Source of the DNA: Spisula solida
Lineage: Eukaryota; Mollusca; Bivalvia; Venerida; Mactridae
Assembly: GCA_947247005.1 (NCBI GenBank)
Contig: OX365955.1
Span: forward strand, 3,482,001-3,546,000
Direction of reading: 5' to 3'
Length of the DNA: 64,000 bases
Both the position numbers and the translations under genes were made by a program. The stretch's first letter is position 1. Each line of letters opens with the position of its first letter. Under the pieces are notes generated by a model. That model searched no databases and had not been told where the DNA came from. It saw only the letters and a program-made list of their open reading frames with translations. This document shows, piece by piece, positions 1 through 10,870 of the stretch.

Positions 1-96
1 ACTCTCAATTCTTCTAGATGGGATTGAAAGAGAGAATTGTTTACTATCTCATAACATACCAATGCACTCAAGTCGTTGAACTGGTATCCAAATAGA

Positions 97-448
97 CTAT
101 TCATTGTTTATAACAAATCTTGCTGATAATAGACTGTCTTTAACAAACGTTGCATCTTTAACCGGATCGTTAAAAGTTCTGTTAGAACACCGGCCGTCGT
201 CAAGAAACATAACTATCTTAACATGGTGAAATCTCCTATATCTAACAATTGCTCGAAAAGTTTTTGAAAATGATAAAAGAGGCACAACTCAATCCGAACG
301 GTAAAACAGTAAAGCAGTAGTATTTCCACTTGACTGAAAACCTTAAATCTAAGATGAATCTCTTTTTCTTCTTGTTTATTAATTGAGACACTTTAATATC
401 GGACTTAAAACATGCGGAATAAACGGTGTTTCTACAATATACTGACAC
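97..448 (-). pseudogene. DIRS-type reverse transcriptase fragment
   Basis: Two overlapping minus-strand reading frames together cover part of a reverse transcriptase. The upstream piece (242-448) has a decayed palm start and then the motif VLPFGLS followed by an alanine-containing stretch. The downstream piece (97-285) has VMFLDDG and ends in an ARFVINNE-like stretch. VLPFGLS followed by (Y/F)LDDG is the pattern known from DIRS1-like tyrosine-recombinase retrotransposons, so the family call rests on established motif knowledge. The two motifs lie in different frames, so the gene is broken. The zinc-knuckle fragment at 667-1208 lies upstream on the same strand in the gag-then-RT order expected for DIRS. 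No recombinase domain or inverted termini were seen. A Gypsy-type RT is a weaker alternative. Confidence 0.7.
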
Positions 449-666
449 TTCAGCATTTCAGTTATAGACTCCTCTACGAAGTGCATGCTATCTAATGCCG
501 ATTTGTTATTGGAAGCAAAACTCAAAAATGGTGTTTCCAAAAATGGTATTTTATAACCAGATCTAATTACTTCTAATATGCAATAATTTGCACCTATCTC
601 ATCCCAAAACTAGACATGAGACCTCAGCCCTCCTTTTTACATTATGTAATCAGTAGTGTTAAAACA

Positions 667-1208
667 CTATTCATGATACAAGAAAAAATCATCATGCACG
701 AATAATGTATCAAAATACTTATCATTTATTGGGAGCAGCTGCTGTTGCTGAGTTGACTGTCTTGCCGAGCTGTTCTGTACTACTGGCGAAGATTCCACTA
801 CAACGTAATGACCAACAGTCCCGCCGGAAATGACCGGTTCTCCCACATTCAAAGCATGTGTCTCTGACTGTAGCTTGTTTGTAGCATCGAAAGGAATGAA
901 AGGCGTCTCTGGGTTGAAAGGATTGCATCCCTGACCAAGTGTTGGACTGTGTAGACTGTCCTCTGATGGATGCCGTAGCATGAAAGGAACAGAAAAACGA
1001 AAACCATTATATCTAGTGTGGTTTGTCTTAAGCTTTTTGACTGCTCTAGCCTCGGGTTGTTTGAGTGTTTTCTCATCATCGCTATCGCTGCCGCACAGTG
1101 ACGGGGATTCATACACTCGAACTGTGCTACAGTCCCAGCGTCGGCTATTTTGAGCAATGTTTTTCTATAATGTACTTTCTTAAGCAAATCATTCACAATA
1201 CCTAACAC
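667..1208 (-). pseudogene. DIRS-type gag-like fragment with a CCHC zinc knuckle
   Basis: One frame (667-1116) begins with an acidic stretch (SDSDDEK) followed by a basic ARAVKKLK segment, as in the gag-like protein of DIRS elements. The overlapping frame (722-928) contains CFECGRTGHFRRDC, a perfect C-x2-C-x4-H-x4-C zinc knuckle for nucleic-acid binding. The two segments are adjacent in a normal gag protein but are in different frames here, so at least one frameshift separates them. With the RT fragment at 97-448 it makes an internally deleted minus-strand DIRS relic. The knuckle is seen directly. Assigning it to DIRS rather than to another retroelement rests on the neighbouring RT motifs. Confidence 0.65.
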
Positions 1209-1457
1209 TGTCTGGTCTGTGACGCAGACTGCAACCTTCTTAAGACCTTCTATCTCTAAATTAAATTCAAATTGATTCTTATTAGATTCGTTCTTGAATC
1301 CGGAGTCTTCTCCTTATTCTGGGCACATGAAACCACGTTCTGTTTCAGACTATTCAATTGTTTGTCGAAATAAGTTCTAAATAAACCGAAAATAAATACA
1401 TGTAAGTAAGTGAAAATGACAAATATACATGGTACTTATAAGACAAATATACATATA

Positions 1458-2356
1458 CAGTAAACTCCCTCAAAACCGGACCCTGTCCGGACCGGTTAGA
1501 AAGTCCGGTTTTGTGGGAGGTCCGGTTTTAAGGGAGTTATGTATCATGTACACTTTGATATGTTATCATAGGGAATGTAGTGTGTGTTTCATGATACATG
1601 TTTACGTTACATGTACAGTGCAACCTTTGAAGAGCATCACCATTAAGGGAGCTGCAAATATTTCAATTCTAACATCGATAAGTACTCAAATTGCTCATTT
1701 TTTAATTGGCCATAAAACTATCCAATGGCATAGACAGTGCAATCTTACAAATCCCTAAATGCAAGTGTGAGCTAATTGGAGACATATTAATTATATACGA
1801 TTGAGTGCAGTGTTTGTCGTAATTACAACATTTTGATGGGCTAAACGATCCTTTGTTCCAGTAATTGTTTGTTGCAATACCTACCCAAGAACAAAACATC
1901 TAATGGAAGGACCGTTTTCTTATTACACACGTTCGTTATTAGGCAATTATTTAATTTCATCGCGGCGAATTTCACAAAGTATTTTTCACGCCTGTGCAAA
2001 TTACACGCGAGACCGTTTAAGAGTAAACATTAAAAACTCGACTTGTTAATCGCACCTTTTGTTATGACACGTTCTATAACTAACAATTAACAAAGTGACA
2101 TTTAGACAAGAAAAATGTACGCATTAGTTTTCCGTCAGGTGAGACACATATTCGCGTCCGGTATTCCGCAAGTAACTATCGTTGAAAATCTTGTCAGAGG
2201 ACCGAAAATGCCGTCCGGAATCCGGAATTATGAGAGTCCGGTATTGCGGGAGCTTTTTAAGTTAACTTTATAAGAAGAAAATACGGGACCTAGGAAATCG
2301 TCCGATTTTATGGGGATTCCGGTTTTGAGGGAGTCCGATTTTGAGGGAGTTTACTG
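1458..2356. mobile_element. Non-autonomous pogo/Tigger-like element with TA target duplication
   Basis: The ends are inverted: the left begins CAGTAAACTCCCTCAAAACC and the right ends with a near-complement reading TTTTGAGGGAGTTTACTG. Both sides are flanked by TA (1456-1457 and 2357-2358), the target duplication of the Tc1/mariner superfamily. Several subterminal copies of TCCGGT- or CCGGAC-type motifs occur within about 150 bp of each end. CAGT-type ends with repeated subterminal CCGG motifs are typical of pogo/Tigger elements. No transposase frame is visible inside the 899 bp, so it is a MITE-like derivative. Confidence 0.8.
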
Positions 2357-2955
2357 TACTAGTATTAACATTGATACAATAATACAATAATAAAGTATAA
2401 ACAATTCTGTTTGAAAACATAAAGTTAGTCAAAATGGTATAAAAATATGTATTCCTCATTTTGGTAGCTGAATAAACAAGTGTTGCTAATTTCTTTACGG
2501 TTGTAATGTTTTGTACGGAAGCCCTGGAGGGACATTTTTTGTTACCTGTTAATACTTATTTGTTATTACTTACTTGTTACTACTTAATACTTAATTCTTA
2601 ATAGTTAGTTGTTTGCAAAGAGGGCGGATTGAGGGGGTAAACAATGGTGTACCCGCCCCAAAATCGCCTGAACATAGCTTATGTGCATTTTGTTCCAGGT
2701 GAAACATATAACATTTTTATTTTTCTTGCTCATTAATTTTATTAGTGAATATATTATATATTATCAAGTGAGGGAACGATTCTGTTTGGTAAGCTGCTCA
2801 GATAAATGATGCATTTTTATAAGTGATATTGTATCAAGTAGAGATCGAGTATGTATGGTTAAAATATAAAGAATGCATCTTAGCCCGTAAACGTTTCATT
2901 GGAGGGGGTATGTCGACATTTACGGCCCCAACGCCAAATCCTGTATCCGTCCCTG

Positions 2956-3061
2956 GTGTTTTACCTATTTGTTATTACTTACATGTTATTACTTACTTGT
3001 TATTACTTACTTGTTATTACTTACTTGTTATTACTTATTTGTTATTACTTACTTGTTATAT
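2956..3061 (+). repeat. 14-bp tandem repeat TTATTACTTACTTG
   Basis: About seven head-to-tail copies of TTATTACTTACTTG with minor changes end exactly where the tRNA-like module begins at 3062. A few degenerate copies of the same unit lie just inside both ends of the surrounding 2515-6243 element (about 2545-2600 and 6165-6215), on opposite strands. The ORFs that cross this array are repeat artefacts. Confidence 0.85.
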
Positions 3062-3545
3062 TTAGCTCAGTGGTAACGCACTGGGCTGTCAATCTAGAGG
3101 TCGTGGGTTCAATCCCTGGCATCGGAACTTGACATTTCTGAAATATTTATTATATTTCCCGCTATATCTGATCGTGTGGTCTGCAATGTTTCTGGAAGTG
3201 CCAGGAAGCTGTGTATCGGTGCTATACACCGGGCACATTAAAGAACCAGACAGTCTATTCGAAATAAGAGATAGGCGCACCTCTGCAGCGCCGGAAATGC
3301 CTGTATCTAATGTATCTCTCACCCTTCAGGGGCTTTCTCCCAGTCTGTCCCTCTGGTCAGTTCATGCTGTATTGCACCGAAACACAGCTTTCTGTCACTT
3401 TTACCCAGATACTTTGCATGACACACGGTCTGATATAGCGGGAAATATTATAAATAATTCAGTAATGTCAAGTTCCGATGCCGGGATTGAACACACGACC
3501 TTTGGATTGGCAGTCCAGTGCGTTACCACTGAGTTAAATCCGTAA
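3062..3545. mobile_element. Palindromic element with an inverted tRNA-like head at each end
   Basis: The left end (3062-3125, plus) carries a pol III A-box-like TAGCTCAGTGGTAACGC and a B-box-like GGGTTCAATCCC. The anticodon-loop region reads CTGTCAA. The right end (3478-3541) carries the same kind of module on the minus strand, with GTGTTCAATCCC as B box and CTGCCAA in the loop. Homology between the arms continues beyond the tRNA part through TCGGAACTTGACATT and TATTTCCCGCTATATC for about 100 bp or more. The centre (about 3200-3350) is unique. Two head-to-head SINEs or one foldback SINE-like element would both explain it. Internal pol III promoters pointing inward from both ends are inferred from the box motifs. 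Confidence 0.7.
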
Positions 3546-3967
3546 CCATTACATACCTACATGGGCAGGAATTGTAATTTAGAGACTGTCCCCTCCCCGT
3601 ATTATCTCGGTCATTTTCGATTATCAGCCAGATTGTCACAGGCATTCCTGGATTATGGCCCTTTGACGGGCGTATTTTGTGAACGTTAGACACTCAAACA
3701 GCATATAATCAATTGTCATTCATGCCATATTCAGCAATTATTGAATAAGGCGTTATATATGGGTTTGAAAGTTTGTGTTTTTGTAAAGTAAATCGACAAT
3801 CTGTAGCAAAGTCTTTTGTAGTTGCTTTTTACTAAACGGCGTACGAGAGAGGCCAATTTATATGGAAAATAACAACAACATTTCATAAATTTGTTATAAG
3901 CGCTGGAAGAATGTTCAGATCCTGAGGTCAGACCATTGTATTATCAGCCTCAGAGTGAACGACAGAG

Positions 3968-4043
3968 CCACGACTGTGGTTAGTGCTTCTGCACTGAATG
4001 TGTAACCCGGCGATCCAGGTTCGGTTCCCGGCCGCGGCTGATG
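3968..4043 (+). repeat. tRNA-like SINE head
   Basis: TGGTTAGTGC resembles an A box, and about 40 bp later GGTTCGGTTCC resembles a B box followed by CCGGCCGCGGC. Spacing and order fit a tRNA-derived SINE head. No cloverleaf or CCA-ready acceptor stem could be drawn, so this is not called as a tRNA gene. Confidence 0.45.
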
Positions 4044-4278
4044 AGAACTCCAGTGCTGAGCAATTCTATCTAAATATGTTGGTATTAAGCATCCGTAAAA
4101 CAAAATCTCATACATTATTTTATCACTGGGTTTGGGATATCAAACAATCCTGAATATATACTATCTTTGAACAAGCTGATCCACCAATGTGTGCACCACC
4201 TTCTATTCTCTGGTTGGCCGTGCTCTATCCATACATAAAACTCTTATTGCCAGCCATACTATCAGTCGAAATATATCT

Positions 4279-5345
4279 AACAAGAGCGCCACCTAGCGGG
4301 TGCAGACGCTCATCTGATCATTGTCACTGTAAAAAATGCTCATTACCCTTGCATAAAGTAGGGCAGTGTTACGAGTCTTGCTTAAAAAAGTGAGGAATTG
4401 ATGGTGAATAAAGGGGCAATAACTCTTGCAAAAAGCTGATCCGAGTTATGGGTCATGCTTGACATGGCCAGGTATTGATGGTGAATAAGTGTTGAAAGTT
4501 TCAAAGCAATAACTCAGATAGTTTAAGAGAAAAGTGGACCTAAACACAAAACTTAACCAAGAAATTTACTAAGTCCAAGAAGGGACAATAACTCATGCAA
4601 ATTATAGATTAGAGTTATGGTTCTGGCTTGAAATGGTCAGGTGTTGATGGTGAACAAGTGTTGAAAGTTTCAAAGCAATAGCCCACATAGTGTATGAGAA
4701 ATGTGGACCTAACCAAGGAATTGTCTCAGTCCAATAAGGGGCAATAACTCTTGTAAAATGCAGATCAGAGTTATGAGTCTTGCTTGACATGGTCAGGTAT
4801 TGATCTTGAACAAGTGTTGAAAGTTGCAAAGCAATAGCCCACATAGTGTATGAGAATGTGGACCTAAACACAAAACTTAACCAAGGAATGTTCTGAGTCC
4901 AAAAAGGGGCAATAACTCACACACAAATGCCAGATCAGAGTTATTGGTCTTGCTTGACATGATCAGGTATTGATCCTGAACAAGTGTTGAAAGTTTCAAA
5001 GCAATAGCCCACATAGTGTATGAGAAAAGTGGACCTAAACACAAAACTTAACCAAAGAATTGTCTAAGTTCAATAAGGGGCAATAACTCTGGTAGTTTAG
5101 GAGAAAAGTGGACCTAAACGCAAAACTTAACCAAGCATTTTACTTTCTAAGTCCAAAAAAGGGCAATAATTCTTACAAAATGCAGATCAGAGTTATGAGT
5201 CTGGCTTTACAGGCTCAGGTATTCATGGTGAGCAAGTGTTGCAAGTTCCAAAGCAATAGGTTTGCTAGTTTAAGAAATAAGTTTACCTAAACACAAAACT
5301 TAACCATTGCAACGCTGACGCCGATGATAATCAAGTGATGACAAT
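4279..5345 (+). repeat. BIV160-like tandem repeat within a bivalve interspersed element
   Basis: Four to five diverged units of about 156-170 bp repeat the phrases GGGGCAATAACTC, AGATCAGAGTTATG, GTGTTGAAAGTTTCAAAGCA and GTGGACCTAAACACAAAAC. The marker GTTGAAAGTT starts at 4491, 4660, 4816 and 4986, with a variant near 5238. The array is preceded by AACAAGAGCGCCACCTAGCG and followed by ACGCTGACGCCGATGAT. This organisation matches what is known of the 160-bp bivalve repeat BIV160, which also occurs inside non-autonomous Helitron-like elements. Identity with BIV160 is from memory of the repeat class and was not checked by alignment. Confidence 0.65.
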
Positions 5346-6578
5346 AACTAATATTTTTTTCAAAAATCAGATGAGCTAAAAATGATTGTTGAAAACTCAT
5401 AATTCTGTTTTCTGTTTCATTATCTGCCGTCAAAAGTCTGGAAGCATGTTTAAAGTTAATTAAACAGCTGGATCGTTATTGGTAGAGGCTACTTCAAATC
5501 AAATTTTTTCGACTTTAACCGTCGACGCATCAGAACAGTTTTCGATCTCTCTGCTTCTTTCGACACTTTGACCATTTGTATGAATCCCTGAAAATGAACA
5601 ATTATACTATAGATTTTAAACACATTGAGCGCACATATACATGCACCTTCAAATGCACGCAATCAAACAGAGAGGTAAATCTGAATGGCTTTATTTGATA
5701 CGCTTAAATTAAGCGCGCAATGTTCTAGCATTGCGCATATTAAGTTAAATGGAAGCTGAAAGACCACAATGACATGGCACCAGTACTCTAACAAGCTCAG
5801 GAACTGAAACAAGTGAAACTGGTGAAAAACGATCACAACAAGCTCTTAGCTATAGTTAACTATTCAATATACCCCTGGATAATAGCATAAACTATGACAT
5901 ACGGTGTCGTTTAGAAATGGCCCATCGCTCCGTTCCTATGGTAAAATAAACAACGGACATTTCCACATATTTATCCATATATGGGTAACATGTATACATT
6001 TTATATACATGTGTATATACCAAGGAACAAGAATGTGAGCTGTTCACACTGTAAGCTTACAACAAAAAAAAGTGATTACCTTAGAAATGAAAATCATGTA
6101 CGCAGTCGCTAATGTCGATGTTCAAAATGGGCGATGGTCGAGCAACACAATAACTCCTAACAAATAACTATTAAGTATTAACAAGTAAGTAATAACTAGT
6201 CAGTAATAACAAGTAACAAAAAATGTCCCTCCAGGGCTTCCGTAGTTTTGTGAATTCATTAAATTGCGGAATTTATTTAAAGTTGGTCAAGTGTACTAAT
6301 AACGCTTGATGAATATTTTCTCTAATTTCTTTATAAAAAAGGACATACTAAAAGGACATGATACCAGTTTCTCTTTGCTGCATTCTACAAAATTTGTATG
6401 ACTCATATTTTTGTCAATATTTCTTATTCTGCCTTCTTCGATTGCGAGTTTATGTGCTGAACATCGTAGTCTAGTTAAAGCTATTCTATGCGAATCAATT
6501 GAAATACCATTAAGATATTTTTCTTGTACACAATCAACCTAATTTAGATAAAACATTTAGTTCCCCAAACCAGCCTTT

Positions 6579-7628
6579 TATACACTCAAGGACTTTATAC
6601 ACGCCTCACCTGACTCAAAGTAGAATGTTGTTTTTATTATTTATTTTATTGAACAATGATTTTGCAAGTTTGTTAATAAATCTTTCCTACACATAATTCA
6701 GCTTAGTTTGTAAAAATAAAATGTCGCGTTATAAAATGAAGGTATCGTAATTACAGTCACTACAAGCAATTGTGTGGGATTTTGAATACCGATTATTTCA
6801 TACACTTCAAAACGCCTCACCTGACTCAAAGCCAAATATCGCTTAAATTATTTATTTTATTGAAAACCAATTTTGCGTGCGTGTTAATTGCTATTTCCTA
6901 CATATAATTCAATTTAGTTTGTAAAAAGCGATATCTCGTTGTTAACTGAGGATACAGCAAGCAAATTCACCACATTCAATACCGGCTATTAGCGCAATTA
7001 CTCCTAATATGCGGGATGACATTCCTCTACGAAGTCCACTAACAAACCTCCTGTCACTTTTAAGATGTTCACAACAATATCTACGCATGTTCAAATACAA
7101 CGATCACCTGTGCAATTGTAAAAACGCATGACCTAAGTCAATAATAATAATAAAAGATAGTCCAAGCATTTAGACAGACATTCAAAATCACCAAGTTTAA
7201 GATTTATTACTAAAATTGGCGAATTGAAAATCTTATCTTATCCTTTGAACATGTTGAAATGAGGTAGGTTGGGCGTGCTTATAGATAATCAGCATCATGA
7301 AAACTTGCAGATGCTTTATGCAAAGGTGGAAAACGATAAACAAGTGTACACGACGAATTAATGTACCTACACCGTTGTAGAAATAGGAGCACATTAATAG
7401 TAATGGCTTGCATAGGCTGTATTGAAAATCCCAAACTTTTGCCTAGTGTGAGTGCGCTTGCATGATTCCCAGAAAATATCGCAATATCATTGTTTTACAA
7501 ACTAAACTGAATTATGTGTAGAAAAGATTGATTAACAAACACGCAAAATGATTTTAAATAAGATAAATAATAAAAGCAGTATTTGACTTTGAGTCAGGTG
7601 AGGCGTTTCTAAAGTCCTTGAGTGTATA
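6579..7628. mobile_element. Long-TIR non-autonomous element flanked by TA
   Basis: The left end reads TACACTCAAGGACTTTA followed by ACGCCTCACCTGACTCAAAG. The right end is its reverse complement, and the inverted homology continues for about 135 bp to TTCAG(C/T)TTAGTTTGTAAAA. The termini abut TATA on both sides, consistent with a TA duplication. A second, direct copy of the left subterminal sequence (about 6800-6930) lies inside, so the left arm is partly duplicated. No transposase frame is present in about 1050 bp. It is probably a Tc1/mariner-type MITE. Confidence 0.75.
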
Positions 7629-8511
7629 CTGATCAATAATACGTTATATAACATAATTAATTTGCAAAGGAGTAACATTTAAATTATTCCACATAAAAGC
7701 AAATTAAAGGTTAGATGACTAATTTTTCACATGTAATTGCCCATGAATTAAGTATTAGGTCATTACCATTTGTGACATGCATAAATTTATACATCAATGA
7801 GTCAGGGGTTTTCAAAACTCTATACCATTATTTAATTATTCTTATTTTTCGTGTACTTTAAATAAGATAATTATCTTCCGAATTCACGGTACATAGCAGC
7901 GTTTGTAATTATAGTATGTACACCTACAATTTGATTTAAGAATTTCAAATGAATTTTTCAGCGTTAGCTGTCTAGCCTGAATGTTAACCCACTTTAACAA
8001 CCAATGAAATGTTTATAAATATCTCTGGGGTGAATCAAATGCTAAAATTTGATTCAATAGAATATTGTTTTCTTTTCACAAAAGGTTATACCCGATTTTA
8101 AGTTATTGCATTTTTTATCTTGTGCTAAACTTATAGTACTATACTAGCCTGTCTGCTACACCATAAACTTTTTCTGCTGTGTACAAGACAATATTACAGT
8201 GTTGAACTTCATGCGACCTCTTGCTACACCAGTCAACAGGAACAGCTAGCGACTATTTGAGGGATTCACAATATATAGTATACGTCATCAGTACAGACTG
8301 CAGCAGGTTATCTCAGGACCTGTTATATAAACAGTGTGTAAACTTCCTGGTTAAGGGTTGTTCAGTGTTAAAAGTACCATTGTTTTGAATTGGTTTTAAA
8401 TTTCTAAACACAAAATAAAATGCAAATAATTAGTTTGTTGGAAAAAAGTTTGGCCACATGAATACTATGATACTGAATATAAAATTAGCAATATCTGTGA
8501 CCATGTTTTAT
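7629..8511. other. AT-rich spacer without recognisable gene
   Basis: No ORF of note, no repeat pair and no RNA gene were recognised between the TIR element ending near 7628 and the palindrome starting at 8512. Confidence 0.5.
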
Positions 8512-9606
8512 CCAAAGGGATTCGACCCGATAAAAATATCTTTCACATCTATACTATGAATACATAAGACAGGGACTTTCTTTATGACTGGCCCTCATAT
8601 ACCCAACTCAACATTATGTCCAATATTTTAAACAAGCCGAATACAATCATTTAATTTGTACTGCACACTTCAAGACAATATAATATTATACATAAAAAAT
8701 ACAACTTTTATCAATACACGTACACAATGTCGCCTGTGTCGAGCATAGAATGTTCACAAAATGCGTAAAACCCGGTTTGACGACATAACCCTGCACAGAC
8801 AGAAACTAGAAAACGGCCTTCGATAAAGAAGAGAAATCATTATATACACACGATCTCAGGAAATTAGTATGACGATTTGGTAGAGGAACATATTTGGATT
8901 AACTCACCGACACTCGTCCGTTTCTGTACAGCTTAGCTAGACGAAAGCAGCAATTCAACAACATTGACTGAAAACAATTCGCCGACTTTTGCCATTTTGA
9001 CAGTGACAGCACGGCTTTTGTTACGAGTAATTTGATTGGCCGAAGAGTTGCATGGTATTACCCGAACACCAATCATTTTCTATATCGTCACATGATTCGT
9101 CACGTGATACTACAATGGTCGAAATGAATGTAAATATTAGAAATTGAATATCAGTTCTCCCTGAACTCGGATTATCGTCTATTTAAGCGGAACAGAAACA
9201 TATAGGTGTGGTAAGTTGCAAAAAATATGTCCCACTATCAAATCGTCGTACTAATATCCTGAGATTGTGTGTAAATAATGATTTCTCTTCTTTATCGAAG
9301 GCCGTTTTCTAGTTTCTGTCTGTGCAGGGTTATGTCGTCAAACCGGGTTTTACGCATTTTGTGAACATTCTATGCTCGACACAGGCGACATTGTGTACGT
9401 GTATTGATAAAAGTTGTATTTTTTATGTATAATATTATATTATCTTGAAGTGTGCAGTACAAATTAAATTATTGTATTCGGCTTGTTTAAAATATTGGAC
9501 ATAATGTTGAGTTGGGTATATGAGGGCCAGTCATAAAGAAAGACCCCTGTCTTATGTATTCATAGTATAGATGTGAAAGATATTTTATCGGGTCGAATCC
9601 CTTTGG
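8512..9606. mobile_element. 1.1 kb palindrome with about 375-bp arms
   Basis: The left arm (8512 to about 8884) and right arm (about 9231-9606) are inverted copies differing at roughly ten positions by eye, about 97% identity. The outermost bases are CCAAAGGG and CCCTTTGG. TTTTAT directly precedes the left arm and directly follows the right arm, which would fit a 6-bp target duplication. The loop of about 345 bp is not palindromic and looks promoter-like (see 8908-9210). No long ORF is present. Either a foldback transposon or a local inverted duplication around a promoter would produce this structure. Confidence 0.8.
8908..9210. promoter_or_regulatory. Candidate bidirectional CCAAT promoter with divergent splice donors
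   Basis: The palindrome loop contains GATTGG and CCAAT boxes about 35 bp apart in opposite orientation, and a CACGTG E-box. Near its two edges lie strong splice-donor matches pointing outward: GTGAGT on the minus strand directly outside 8908 and GTAAGT on the plus strand directly after 9210. Two short divergent first exons sharing one promoter would give this arrangement. Promoter activity and transcripts are inferred only from these motifs. Confidence 0.4.
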
Positions 9607-9829
9607 TTTTATCCTAAGCTTTCATTAAACTTCTTGACATCAATAGATCATGTACTTCAAAATCAACACAAAACATAATATTTTATTATTCCGATAAGCA
9701 TAGGGCGTGCACTTAAGTTTTTAATGGGAAAATGCACAAATGTCATGGGCCATTCTTTATTTCGTATATTAAGTGTGCAGTCAACTTAATTGTAAATTAA
9801 TTGAAAACATAAATGTAACAATCGCAGAC

Positions 9830-10870
9830 TGTCATTAAACTCAACGCTGCATATCTTTTTTAAAGATTTTTCTTGTTTCAATGTCTGGTGATTTATGGAA
9901 ACCCCAAACGTCAGAACCATAGCATAATATTGGCATTATCGATGCATCAAATAATTTTATTTTTTTCCGAGATATCCGGAGATATTACATCAAAAAATGA
10001 CGTTTGTGAATACATAGCTCTATTTGCCTGATTGGAAAGAGAACGCTGCGCCTGGTAAAAATTACAGTTAGACGACAACGTTACACCCAAATAAGTAAAT
10101 GTTTTAACAACAGTAAGCTTGCGGCCGTTATAACATATATCAATATTCTACATTCTGGTTTCCTTTTTAAAACACTGTCTTGTTTAGATTTACTTTTATG
10201 TCACAACTTGTCCTCCTTTGTATATGAAAATAGAGCAGTGTCATCTGCGAATAATAATCAGAAAATTCTTAATTGTTCAAGAGTATACGTGTTCTAGGTT
10301 ACGTTTTCTAAATAGTCATTCATATCATTAACAAACAATACAAACAATAACGGAGATAATGGTCCACCCTGTTTTACTCCCATTTTAATATAAAATAATA
10401 TGATAGAGATTATTTGACCTTTACGCACCACTTCCCATTCTCGTACATACATGGTACATTGGTACAGGCACAATAATTCCCTTTGTCCATGAATCAGGAT
10501 AAATACAATATCATACATATAATTAAACAATTTGCATTGGGGGAAATATTTGTTTGCAGGCAATAAACATTTCCGGTATTAACTTAACAACCGAACCGCT
10601 TTTCCCGCTTTTAGACAAGAAATCGCAGATATAATCTCGTTTTCTGTAAAAGCACAGTCTAATTGTTCAACAGACATATTCTGTATAAAATTTTCATTCA
10701 AAAGTTGTTCTTCAACATATTCGCTGGAAAAAGTTTCCGAAGCAGAGAATAGATTTTTGAAATTGTCGTAAAACGCGTCTTTGCTTATGTTTGTGTTGCT
10801 TTTATTTTGTTTTTATTAATTTATTGATTTCCAGAATGCCTGTGGTTGTGTATTTGCAAGCGTATTTAAG
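9830..10870 (-). pseudogene. LINE reverse-transcriptase relic (CR1/Jockey-like)
   Basis: Read on the minus strand, scattered frames follow the order of a non-LTR reverse transcriptase. About 10620-10700 encodes LDCAFTENEIISAISCLKAG, the region before the fingers. About 10300-10382 encodes GVKQGGPLSPLLFVLFVND, a conserved RT block. About 10215-10260 encodes an ADDTALFSY-like active-site segment. About 9880-9960 encodes SIMPILCYGSDVWGFHKS, the C-terminal block. Many frameshifts and stops separate these pieces. No 5' endonuclease or 3' tail is visible. The clade call is tentative. Confidence 0.75.

Larger units (their letters stand above)
2515..6243. mobile_element. 3.7 kb terminal-inverted-repeat element of unknown superfamily
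   Basis: The left end begins ACGGAAGCCCTGGAGGGACA and the right end finishes with its reverse complement. The inverted match continues through TTTTTTGTTAC and into a 14-bp microsatellite-like repeat (TTATTACTTACTTG). The flanking octamers are TGTTTTGT and AGTTTTGT, an imperfect 8-bp target duplication with 7 of 8 matching. An 8-bp duplication would suit hAT-like or P-like transposition, but the terminal bases do not match a family I recognise. No transposase gene is visible. The interior holds a palindromic SINE-like module (3062-3545), a tRNA-like block (3968-4043) and a BIV160-like array (4279-5345), so it is probably a composite. Confidence 0.6.

Noticed and set aside
2956..3061. CRISPR-like array
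   Set aside because: The 14-bp repeats are contiguous without spacers. This is a eukaryotic microsatellite.
3062..3125. Functional tRNA-Asp gene
   Set aside because: A box and B box are present, but the acceptor stem does not pair and the homology continues into a repeat body, so it is a SINE head.
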